64,000 bases of DNA from Gemmatimonadota bacterium (GTDB taxonomy: Bacteria; Latescibacterota; UBA2968; UBA8231), in NCBI GenBank assembly GCA_018660835.1, contig JABJJN010000040.1, positions 62,001 to 126,000 of the forward strand. Direction: 5' to 3'. Each line of letters opens with the position of its first letter. The first letter of the stretch is position 1. Position numbers and translations under genes: made by a program. Below, in pieces: positions 33,951 through 43,200 of this stretch. The notes under the pieces were generated by a model. The model saw only the letters and a list, made by a program, of their open reading frames with translations, ran no database searches and had not been told where the DNA came from.

Positions 33951-34820
33951 TCAGGAAAGAGCGCGGAGGAAGGATGGCGTGAAACGGCCCTGAAAAACGT
34001 CGGCGACGGGCCCTTTCATCGTCAGCGAGAAGTCTTCGTCTACATCGATGTGCAGCGTTCCACCAGGCGCTTTCACCGCAACGGGGCTTTTCACCAGCCC
34101 GAGACGAACTGCAGCACCGGCGACTGCACAGGAGGACGAGCCTGAGGCCTGCGTCTCCCCTGCTCCTCGTTCCCAAATCAGGATGTAGAGCCCATGTGGC
34201 CCCGTTGGAACGGCCAATTGAACATTCGTCCGCTGCGGAAACAGTCTGTGATTCTCAAGCTGGGGGCCCAGACGAAGCAACTCATCTCGCGACCACGACT
34301 TGCCCTTCTCACGGAACAATACGCAATGCGGATTTCCGACGCTGACCCCCGTAAAAGAGAGGGACTCCGCCCCAACCTTGATCGAACGTTCAAGCAGTTC
34401 CTTCACCTTCAACACGCAGGGCAGGGCCCCAGGTTCGAAGGTTGCCTTCCCCATCTCCACCGTGGCGTCACTGGCTTCACGGTACTTGTCGAGGTGAAGG
34501 TCGATGGCCACGAGACCACCTTTGGTCTCCACCGTGAAAGATTTACGACGGGTACGTCGGCTTGCGTACAGATATCGGGCGAAGATTCGCAACCCATTAC
34601 CGGATTTCTGTGCCTCACTGCCATCGGGATTGTAAATCCTGACGCCAAAGTCAGCGCGTCGAGAGGACGCCACGGCGAGGATCCCATCGGCACCGGCGCC
34701 CCAATGTCGATCACATACAGCGCGGATGTTCTTCGGGGTCAGACGAAAATCGAGATCGTCGGGGTCGAGGGCGATGTAGTCATTGCCCAAGCCATGGCCC
34801 TTGAAGAAGGCATTCTTCAT
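33951..34820 (-). CDS. dapF: Diaminopimelate-epimerase family protein with Ser at both catalytic-Cys positions
   Basis: The 289-residue protein has the DapF two-lobe fold and length, with G-H-G-L-G-N-D-Y near residue 8, R-I-Y-N-P-D-G-S-E-A, and the two active-site loops. DapF normally has C-G-N-G and A-C-G, where the two cysteines exchange the alpha-proton of diaminopimelate. Here the loops read K-S-G-N-G-L-R (Ser73) and Q-A-S-G-S-S-S-C-A (Ser226, with a Cys at 231). Both are clear TCC and TCA codons. Either this is a diverged racemase/epimerase of another substrate, or Ser replaces Cys in the mechanism. It is the only DapF-like gene in the window and lies upstream of the SprT gene. Confidence 0.8.
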   Translation of the reverse strand: MKNAFFKGHGLGNDYIALDPDDLDFRLTPKNIRAVCDRHWGAGADGILAVASSRRADFGVRIYNPDGSEAQKSGNGLRIFARYLYASRRTRRKSFTVETKGGLVAIDLHLDKYREASDATVEMGKATFEPGALPCVLKVKELLERSIKVGAESLSFTGVSVGNPHCVLFREKGKSWSRDELLRLGPQLENHRLFPQRTNVQLAVPTGPHGLYILIWERGAGETQASGSSSCAVAGAAVRLGLVKSPVAVKAPGGTLHIDVDEDFSLTMKGPVADVFQGRFTPSFLRALS

Positions 34821-34854
34821 CGGTCGGCTGAAACTGTCGAAAGAGGATCAGGAG

Positions 34855-34877
34855 ACGGCGATTGGATTCCTCGCCGT
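34855..34877. terminator. GC-rich 7-bp hairpin between the giant-protein operon and the dapF-like gene
   Basis: ACGGCGA (34855-34861) pairs exactly with TCGCCGT (34871-34877) around a 9-base loop. It lies in the 155-base gap downstream of the last giant-protein gene and 35 bases before the dapF-like start. No U-run follows on the minus strand, so it could be a weak terminator or a leader hairpin. Confidence 0.3.
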
Positions 34878-34975
34878 ACTGGCTATAAACAGCGATCACA
34901 GCACCGGCTAAGCAACGTAGAGTGCGACGCGGTGAGCGTCAATGCGATCGGCGTTTGCCGTCCTCTCCGGGGGCG

Positions 34976-37900
34976 CTAGCGAAGTAGCAGCAAACTTCGC
35001 GACTGCAGCAGCGGGCCCACGCGCAGTCTGTAGAAATAGCGACCAGAAGCGACCTCATGACCTTCATCGTCTTGCCCCAGCCAAACGATCTGATGCTGTC
35101 CTGGGTTCAGAATCTTGTCTGCTACCAGCGTGCGGACTCGTTGGCCCAGGATATCGAAAACCTCGAGACGAACTGGGCCACGACTGCTCAGGTCAAAGGG
35201 AATCGTCGTCGTCGGATTGAAGGGATTCGGATAATTGACGCCCAGTTTCGTCGCCTGCGGCAGGGCGGCAGTGCGTAGCACCGACCGACTCGTGCCATCC
35301 GCTGCCAGGACTTCGACACCTTCGAGTTGGTCATTGATCAGCGCCGGCTCTACACCTGTAAAATTCATCAGAGGGCCCTCGCCAGAGACCGGACCTGTAT
35401 CAGATTCGGCCAGGACCAGGGCCAGGCGCACACGCCCCTGTGTAGCAGGCCAACGGTGCATGCGAGGCACTGAACCGTCAAATACTGTCCCATCGAATGA
35501 AACCTGTGTGGTCGCGGGAATCAGTAGTGTCAATCCTGCGATGGCACCAAGATCTTCCCCATGAAGAATCCCAGACTCAGATACCCAGACTCGGCCTTGC
35601 GGTGCTGCAAGCCTGGCCGACGAAAGCACACGCATGCCGATGCGGCCAAAGTTGTCGGCAAGGAGCATGAAGTCGTCGAAATTCACCCGCTCGTCACCAT
35701 TGAAGTCGGTCAGTTGAGCGACGGCCCAGTCTGAACTGCTGGACGGGGTCTCCCCATAGTGACGGACCAGGACACCGAAATCGGCGAGATTGACGCGATT
35801 GTCGTCGTTGGCATCTCCAGCTGGTAGCAGAGACAGCGCACTCGTATCCGGGGCGACCCAGCGGAACGTGAGGTGTCGACGAGAGGAATCAATCGTTACC
35901 GTGTCACCAACGACGATGCCCTGCAGATGCGTCGCTACCTTCGCGAAGACTCGGTAGGAGCCACCCGGGATCTGATCCAGAGTGAATCGCCCCTGATCAC
36001 TCAGACTCACCTGAATGCCGGGCTGCAGTCGATCCTCGTCATTTAGAGGGGAAAACAGCGTATCATCCGCTGAGTCGATGAACAGGAGTGTCGCAAGGTC
36101 GCCGTTGATGGCAGCTGTGCCGCGCTGCTGAACCTGAATCTGGCCGCTGACAAAGGCATCACGCACGGTGAGCTTGGTCGAGTCCTGCAAGACGGGTTCT
36201 ATCCATACGCCGGTTCCCCGCTCCACGACCGCAGTGCGTCGGTTGGTGGCTTCTTCATCATCCACAGAGAGGAAGGTCGATGCCTCCACATTGGCGAGGA
36301 AATGCAACCTTGCCACCAGGACGGGTTCCACAGATGCAGTCAATGGTGTCACACTACTTGGCACGGTGGAGATGAGGGTCAGATCCACCTTCCCTGTGGA
36401 GTCGAAGGCGCCACTATGGTAACTGTTGATCGCCGCCGTGAAGGAACCCGCAAGATCGCTGGCAACGCGAAAGGGTTTGTTTACATCCGTCTCAGACGGG
36501 ATCAGCTGCAGCGCCGTGGGCTCATAGGTCATGAACACGGAAACACCAGCGATATCATGGTCGGCCGGTGTCAGATAGATCTCAGCGATGAGCGTATCAC
36601 CGAGGCTGACTCGGGGTGCATTCGATAACCTGACATCGATCAGTGGTGCCGGTACCGACCTTGCACTTGCCGGTGCAGAGGGCGCAGAAGGTAGGCCTTC
36701 CCGTTCAGCCGTCACCTGATAGTAGAAGGTTGAATACGGTGTGGCGTCCACGTCCTGGTAGGAGAAGATGCCGCCGGGTACCACAGCAAGGGTATCGACG
36801 CTGTTGAAGTCGAGATCCGCAGAGCGAACCACGGTATAGCTGGTTGTGGGTATGATCTGCGTCGTCGTCGCCTGCAGACCATAGTCGCCATCTTCCCAGG
36901 AGACGCTGATTCGTCCACCGAGGTCACCTTTGACGTCTTGTGCGACCACAGCAATCGGTGCACGCGGCCGTATCAGTCGACCAACGAGACGATTGTGCAG
37001 CAGTTGCAGTCTTCCACTGTCGGCGCTCATGGCGATGATGTCACCGACGCCATTGTTGTCGATGTCGGCGATCTTCACCCGTCGAATCGGGAAGCCGAGT
37101 TCGATGGGGGTGTTGCTGTAGCTTGAACCACTCGTATTCTCAAGAAAAACAAGGAAGTCTCCTTGCCCGCCCACAACGAAATCATCGAAGATATCCGCTG
37201 TAAGCCCGCCCGCAGCAATCGCCGTGGCTCTTAAGAGCGCATCGGGCCTGTTGAGGCTCGTAAAGACGCCCGCACCCGTATTGCGCAGGAGACTCACCCT
37301 CGACTCACCCGTCGTCGATGCAGCGATGTCCACGTGGCCATCGGCGTCGATGTCTGCCAGGGCCAGTTCACCGGGGCTCACGCCGACCAGATAGTGCACG
37401 GCACCGGCAAACCCGCCATTGCGATCGTTCAGATAGACGCTGACCGTGTTCGCAAGCGTATTGGCCACAACCAGATCAACATAGCCATCAGCATCCAGTT
37501 GTCCTGCAGCAACCTCGGTTGCCCCGCTCTGTGAAGTCAGCACTGCGCGAGCGCTGAAGTTGCCCTGGCCATCATTGTAGAGCAACGTGATAGAACTCGA
37601 CTGGAGACCATTGGCGACGACAATGTCCTGGTCGCCATCGGCATCCAGATCCACAACGACGACATCACTCAGATTGTGACCGATGAAGAGGTCTTCGCGG
37701 CGCCCGCTGAAACGACCTTGACCGTCGTTTGACAGGACCGAGAGCGATTTGGCCACACGGTCACCGATGACCAGATCCGTTGGGCCGCCACGATTGAAGA
37801 TCGGTCCCGCTGCGATGGTGACCGGCTCGGCCCAGGCAGGATATGGGGCCGCGTCATCGGGCAAAACTACGTGGCCAACAGCGGGAAACTCGCCCCCTCC

Positions 37901-40261
37901 GTCATTCCTGAGGATATGAAGTCGCCCCGTGCTACTATCCACGACTGCGATGTCGACGCCATTGACGTTATCAAGCGCCGTCACAACCAGGTCTACCGGG
38001 TACACACCCAGCGGGATTACTGGCGCGGGCTCGAGAGACAGGGCATTGCCCTCGCCTCTGAGCAGCACACTCAGCTGACCGAATCTCAGGGGTGCATCGC
38101 TGAAAATGTCTAACGTGTCGTTGCGTGGTCCACTCATCGTCGGTCGATAGGTCAAGCGGAAGACAAAGGTGCTGTCCGGCTGCAGGACCGTACTGTCTGC
38201 GGCAGCGGAGAAAACCGTCCGGCGCCCACCGACGATGATAGACGTGGTATCTGCACCACTGACGATTCGCGTCGTATCGGAACCGGCCACCAACCAGGTC
38301 GTATCGCCACTCACTTCAACGACTGTACTGCTGCCAGTGTCAAGTGAGAGCGCCGTATCCCCCCCGGCGACAATGAGGATCGTGTCTTGCGCGGGCACGG
38401 TGAATACCGTGTCTCTCGGGACACCAAGCGTGCGGTCGACATCAAACTGATCCGAGCGCGCCGTTACACGAGTAATCGTAAGTGGTGCCGTACCCGTGTT
38501 GGTCACTTCCAGAGGAAGCGTCTGCTGTTGACCGATGTCGACCTGGCCAAAATCGAGGATCAGAGAGGAGGCACCGATATCCGGAGCTGTTCCCGTGCCT
38601 GTGACCGAAACCCGCAGGGTGTCTGTCACACCGTCGGTCGTCTCCAGTGACTCACTGATCAACAGCAGTGTTGCCGTCTCCGATCGGGGCAGGAGCGGAT
38701 TGAAAGAGACTCTCACGTCTGCACCCTGACCCGGTGCAAGGGTCTGCGGTGCGAAATCGAGAACGCGAAATCGACTGTTCGTAAAACTGGCGCCGAGTAG
38801 ACGTAGAGAGGCTGAACCGCTATTCGTCAGCCGCAGCGTCGAATCGATGACGTCGGCTGAAGGCATGCGAATGGCACCGAAGTCGATCTGATCAGGCTCG
38901 ACGGAAAGCACAGCTTGTGTTCCGCGCCCCACAACGGCGAGTGCTCTTTCCGTCTCATCAGGATCGCTGCTTGTGATTCGCAACTCGTCCCGCAGCAGTT
39001 CGTCCCGCACCTTAGGCTCGAAGATGACCTCCACAAATGTCGAGTTCCCCGGAGCAATCACAATCGAATCCAGCCGCGCGATTGAATCAGGCAGGCTGAT
39101 GGTGAAGCCGGACGCTCCCCCCATGCGCAGACTGTGTACCACAAGGTCGGCCTTGCCACTGTTGCTGATGATCACCGTCTGCATCTGCCGACTACCGATA
39201 GGTACAGGGCCGAAATCGATGCTCACAGGCGCGAGGTCGATCTGCGGTGCATCAGCAAAGCGAATCTCCCAGACCCCATCGCCGGTGCCCGTGCCAAGGA
39301 CCTGATTCTGCTCTTCGAAGGGGAGCACGATGTCACGAGCCGTCAATTGCGGCAAGCCCGTGTTGACCCGAAGCCAGGATCCTCCCCCATCCTGTGTGCG
39401 CAAAAAACCACCCGTCGCAGTCGCAGCATACATGATTCTTGGGTTCACCGAGTCGATCGCCAGTGCTCGCACTTGCAGAGGTGACAGGGGGCGATCATCG
39501 GAGCCATTCAACTCTGTCCACGAAATGCCACCATCCACTGACCTGAGCACACCGCGGCCATAGGTGGCGATGGTCACGGTCCCAGCGTCCACAGCCGGCC
39601 CAAGATGGATCGACCGGACACTCGTAGTGGTCAGTTGGTCTCCAGGAGCCGCCCAGGTCAGGCCATTGTCGCTACTGACAAGAATCCCGGATGCCGTTGC
39701 AGCGTAGACGGTCTGATCATCGAAGGCGGGAGCAATGTCGTAAACGATGGCGTCAGGGACGTCGCCGCGGGTCCAGCTGTTTCCACCATCCTGACTGCTG
39801 TAGATGCCACGACCAAATGTTCCCACATACACACGACCTGTTGTGAGTCCAGTGGCCAGACTCATGATACCCGAACCGGGCTCTACCGCTGCTGTCCAAA
39901 GAGTGCCGGCATTGGCACTCACAAACAGACCTTGACTTGTGCCGGCGTACAGACGCCCGTCTGTCTCGTCGACGGCGAAGCTCAGGACGTTGTGATCTGC
40001 CAGCGAACTGGCCATCGGCGTCCAGATGGAGTCATCGAAGGCACGCTCGTATACACCCTCGCTAGTACCAGCATAAAGCCACTGTCTCTGTGTGTCCGCG
40101 ACGACTCGATTGACGATGACATCCGGCCCCTGTGACGTCCAGTCATTCTCGCCTGCACTCAGCGTCGAGCACAGAATGCCTAACACGACAACAACGCGCA
40201 AAGAGGCGACGAGGGGCCTTGAATTTCGGCACATGATGATCCGTGAGATAGTTGATTGCAT
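34976..40261 (-). CDS. Giant exported protein C: BNR-like, HYDIN-like, FG-GAP, cohesin/dockerin-like modules, sorting domain
   Basis: This 1761-residue protein has a signal-anchor-like N-terminus. In order it shows BNR/Ycf48-type repeats (about 40-340, with D-G-G-x-S-W motifs) and three choice-of-anchor D/HYDIN-like domains (about 345-745). A nine-residue tandem repeat interrupts the third. An FG-GAP/VCBS propeller (about 750-1090, D-x-D-x-D-G-x-x-D), a fibronectin-III-like domain, a cohesin-like domain (about 1205-1380) and a carboxypeptidase-regulatory-like domain follow. Next come two dockerin-type calcium loops (about 1478-1540: G-D-A-N-D-D-N-R-V-N, D-F-N-G-D-E-R-V-N). The C-terminal FlgD/type-IX-like domain starts N-Y-P-N-P-F-N-P-T-T and ends L-L-L-L-R. 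The ATG at 40261 has AGG eight bases upstream; a GTG at 40270 directly abuts the previous stop. It is the last gene of the five-gene run. Confidence 0.85.
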   Translation of the reverse strand: MQSTISRIIMCRNSRPLVASLRVVVVLGILCSTLSAGENDWTSQGPDVIVNRVVADTQRQWLYAGTSEGVYERAFDDSIWTPMASSLADHNVLSFAVDETDGRLYAGTSQGLFVSANAGTLWTAAVEPGSGIMSLATGLTTGRVYVGTFGRGIYSSQDGGNSWTRGDVPDAIVYDIAPAFDDQTVYAATASGILVSSDNGLTWAAPGDQLTTTSVRSIHLGPAVDAGTVTIATYGRGVLRSVDGGISWTELNGSDDRPLSPLQVRALAIDSVNPRIMYAATATGGFLRTQDGGGSWLRVNTGLPQLTARDIVLPFEEQNQVLGTGTGDGVWEIRFADAPQIDLAPVSIDFGPVPIGSRQMQTVIISNSGKADLVVHSLRMGGASGFTISLPDSIARLDSIVIAPGNSTFVEVIFEPKVRDELLRDELRITSSDPDETERALAVVGRGTQAVLSVEPDQIDFGAIRMPSADVIDSTLRLTNSGSASLRLLGASFTNSRFRVLDFAPQTLAPGQGADVRVSFNPLLPRSETATLLLISESLETTDGVTDTLRVSVTGTGTAPDIGASSLILDFGQVDIGQQQTLPLEVTNTGTAPLTITRVTARSDQFDVDRTLGVPRDTVFTVPAQDTILIVAGGDTALSLDTGSSTVVEVSGDTTWLVAGSDTTRIVSGADTTSIIVGGRRTVFSAAADSTVLQPDSTFVFRLTYRPTMSGPRNDTLDIFSDAPLRFGQLSVLLRGEGNALSLEPAPVIPLGVYPVDLVVTALDNVNGVDIAVVDSSTGRLHILRNDGGGEFPAVGHVVLPDDAAPYPAWAEPVTIAAGPIFNRGGPTDLVIGDRVAKSLSVLSNDGQGRFSGRREDLFIGHNLSDVVVVDLDADGDQDIVVANGLQSSSITLLYNDGQGNFSARAVLTSQSGATEVAAGQLDADGYVDLVVANTLANTVSVYLNDRNGGFAGAVHYLVGVSPGELALADIDADGHVDIAASTTGESRVSLLRNTGAGVFTSLNRPDALLRATAIAAGGLTADIFDDFVVGGQGDFLVFLENTSGSSYSNTPIELGFPIRRVKIADIDNNGVGDIIAMSADSGRLQLLHNRLVGRLIRPRAPIAVVAQDVKGDLGGRISVSWEDGDYGLQATTTQIIPTTSYTVVRSADLDFNSVDTLAVVPGGIFSYQDVDATPYSTFYYQVTAEREGLPSAPSAPASARSVPAPLIDVRLSNAPRVSLGDTLIAEIYLTPADHDIAGVSVFMTYEPTALQLIPSETDVNKPFRVASDLAGSFTAAINSYHSGAFDSTGKVDLTLISTVPSSVTPLTASVEPVLVARLHFLANVEASTFLSVDDEEATNRRTAVVERGTGVWIEPVLQDSTKLTVRDAFVSGQIQVQQRGTAAINGDLATLLFIDSADDTLFSPLNDEDRLQPGIQVSLSDQGRFTLDQIPGGSYRVFAKVATHLQGIVVGDTVTIDSSRRHLTFRWVAPDTSALSLLPAGDANDDNRVNLADFGVLVRHYGETPSSSSDWAVAQLTDFNGDERVNFDDFMLLADNFGRIGMRVLSSARLAAPQGRVWVSESGILHGEDLGAIAGLTLLIPATTQVSFDGTVFDGSVPRMHRWPATQGRVRLALVLAESDTGPVSGEGPLMNFTGVEPALINDQLEGVEVLAADGTSRSVLRTAALPQATKLGVNYPNPFNPTTTIPFDLSSRGPVRLEVFDILGQRVRTLVADKILNPGQHQIVWLGQDDEGHEVASGRYFYRLRVGPLLQSRSLLLLR
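38171..38413 (-). repeat. Nine units of a 9-residue tandem repeat inside a HYDIN-like domain
   Basis: The encoded segment (residues 617-697 of protein C) divides without gaps into nine 9-residue units. Examples are DTILIVAGG, DTTWLVAGS, DTTRIVSGA and DTTSIIVGG. The consensus is D-T-T/V-x-I/L-V-x-G-x; two units are more divergent. The spacing differs from the RTX calcium nonapeptide. The insertion falls between strands that are adjacent in the neighbouring HYDIN-like domain 2. Confidence 0.75.
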
Positions 40262-40270
40262 GAGCGACAC

Positions 40271-43200
40271 CTAGCGGAGCAGCAACATCGAGCGCAGACG
40301 AATTCCGCCTGCCTCCTGCACCTGGTAGTAGTACACACCCGACCCCAGCTGTCCTCCCCCATCACTGCGGCCATCCCATTCGATGGCCCACAGGCCATCC
40401 TGCTGCAGTGGATCATCCACGAGCAGACGCACACGCTGCCCGAGAATGTTGTAGATCTGCACACGCACGGGTCCTGATCGGGTTACTTCGTACTCGATCT
40501 GGGTCATGCCGTTGAAGGGATTCGGATGATTCGACAATCGCTGCGCCGCTCGTCGGTTCTCAGGCTCGACCTGCCCCCGTCGATAGAGTCCGGGTTTGCG
40601 CAATGCGGCTGAGATCCATGCCGATGCCGTATCAACTGCAGCGGGCACATCCTCCCAGTCACCAAGCATCGGATTCCAGCGTTGCATGCCCTGCAATGGA
40701 TCGAGGATTGAACTGCCGGCGAAGAGGCTGAGGATGATGGGCTCGTTGATCTGATTTCCTGCTGCCACATCCAGTTCGTAGACGGGACCACCCTCCGCGG
40801 CACCTTCGGGAAGATCACTGGCATCCATCTGCCGCAGCACGACGATGCGTCCAGGCTGCGCCGCCGCATCCGGCACATTGACACTTGCCGCATTGTCAGC
40901 ACTCAGTGCGCTGCCACCAGCGGCACCCACTCTCCGCAGACTGATCTCGACCTCTCGGGTCGATTCATTCCCTGCCGCATCAGATGCACGCACGCCGACA
41001 GTCAATCTTTGATCTTCCTCGTTGACCGGTATCGGATATGCGACGCTCCACATGCCGGGACCTGTTGAACTCGGCATCACACTCACACCATTGAGTTCAA
41101 TCTGCGGCGAAGTGCCAAGATCTTCATCCGTCGTGAACTCAAGATCAAGTCGATCCGGCGTCAGCCGATTCCTGCTCGCCTGTATGGAAATCGTCGGTGC
41201 CTGGTCATCTTGTTGGATGAGGATGGTAAGTGGCGCCTCATCTCGATTTCCCTGGGGATCGATTGCAGCGATGATGACACGTCGCACCCCCTGCTGCCCT
41301 GCGGGGACAGAGATGAGCAGCCGTCGATCTTCGACACGGGCACCGATACCGGGTTCCGCACTGGCCAGCCAGGTGAGGTCCTCCACGGGTGTATCTGCAT
41401 CGCTGACAAACAGATCCAGATTGAGTGCCTGTTCCGGGGTTCCTGCGATCAACAACAGTTGTGGCAATTCCGCCAGAATCGGTGGTTCGCCACCACGCAG
41501 CACGGTAATCTCAAGGAGCGCCAGATCCGTGTTGCCCGCGGGATCCCGCACCAGCAGTTGTGCTGTACGCGGCCCACTGGCCGTCTCAAGTGGGGTCACG
41601 GAGACGATATGCGTCAGCGAGTCCACTTCAACGACAACATCTGCAGGACTACTCACGGACCAGGTCAGATTCGAGTCGGCATCATCATCGACGACAAAGT
41701 CATCGAGATCGACATCCGTGTTCTGCTCTCCTGCACGAACCAGAACACTTGGCAAGGCACGGATCTGTGGAGCAAGTCCCCGACCACGCACACTGACTCG
41801 CGCCGTCGCTGTGCGCGAGCGACCCGATGGATCCGTGGCCGTGAATTGCAGCACTTCAAAACCAATAAACTCGGGATCGGGTGAGGCGACGTGGACGCGC
41901 AGAGATGATGTATCAATCCGTGCCGTTAACTTCACCGGCATGCCGACCTGCCAATCGAGAGCAACGGGATCCGTCTCAAACTGAGAGAAATCACTCAGGA
42001 CGAGGCTGGAATCTTCTCCACCGGGAAACACGACCAACTCCGGCAGCGCAAGAATGTCAAAAACGGGTGGTAGTTGGACATTGAGGATCTTGCTTTGAGT
42101 TTGACCCTGCGTATCCTCCACCGTCAGCAGAATCAGGGCCTCACTTGGCGGCGGTGAGACATTTGACTCATCACTACGCTGCACGCGCAGAAGGTGACTG
42201 ACAGGATCAAGTTCGACGACAACGCCTTCTGCAGCACCGACTGTCCACAACAGTTCACTATCAAAGTCCTCGTCATCGAAGACCAGTGCATCCAGGTCAA
42301 CACGTCCCTTGTCACCTGCATCTTCCAACACAACCTGGCTGGGCACATTGAGAATGGGTCCCCCTCCAGGTTCGCTGACCAATACCGGGATGGATCGCGT
42401 ATGCTGCATGCCCTGTGGATCCGTCGCCGTCAGCGTCAGTGAACCGATGCCTGCCAGTCCTACCTGAGCCGTCAAAGTGACCCGGCGTAACGCCGAATCG
42501 AGATCGGCCTGCAGACCAGAGGAAGCGGTTGCCGTCCACACGAGCTGGGTTACTGGAGTATCCGGATCGTCGACAACTTCATCCAGAAAGATGACGACTG
42601 AATCGGTCTGGGCCCCGGCTGCCTCGGCGCTGACCAAGCCGATTTTGGCAACTGTGTGCACGAAAGGTGCCGCCGCTTCATCGCTGGATAACACGATCAC
42701 AGGTAGCGTCGCACTGTCCTGGTGAAGCTCTGCATCCGTCACGATCAGTACGACCGCAGAGGGACCGACAAAATCGGGCTGCGCAGAAACCAGCAGGGTT
42801 GTACCTGTGACGGATGGATGCAATTCGTCGGGAGCGACGGGCGTCCAAAACAAAGAACTCGCTGGTGAATCATCCGTCGCCAGATTCGCCAGGTCGAGAG
42901 TGCCCGTGATACCCTGGAGAAAACGCAGGGGAGTCAGAGGACCGATCTGCGGGCCGATACTTTGATCCTCTTCCAAGACGATCGCAACCAGACGTCCTTC
43001 GACCGTCTGCTCCGAATCACTGGCCATGATCTGTATGAGCCCGCGACCCGCTTCGCTACCAGAAATAACGATCTCCGTACCATCTTCACTCACCTGTGCC
43101 TGAAGACCATTGTCAGCAAGCAGCTCGATATCCAGACCAGTGAGAGGATCGTCAGCATCTGAAAGCAATTCTGCCAATGGCACCGTCGCTGCCCCGTCAG

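Noticed and set aside
38171..38413. RTX calcium-binding nonapeptide repeat
   Set aside because: The nine-residue period matches, but the G-G-x-G-x-D pattern is absent; Asp and Gly spacing differ.
41022..41984. 320-codon plus-strand frame opposite protein B'
   Set aside because: Composition is Ser/Arg/Thr-rich and it lies wholly inside a repeat-bearing gene on the other strand.
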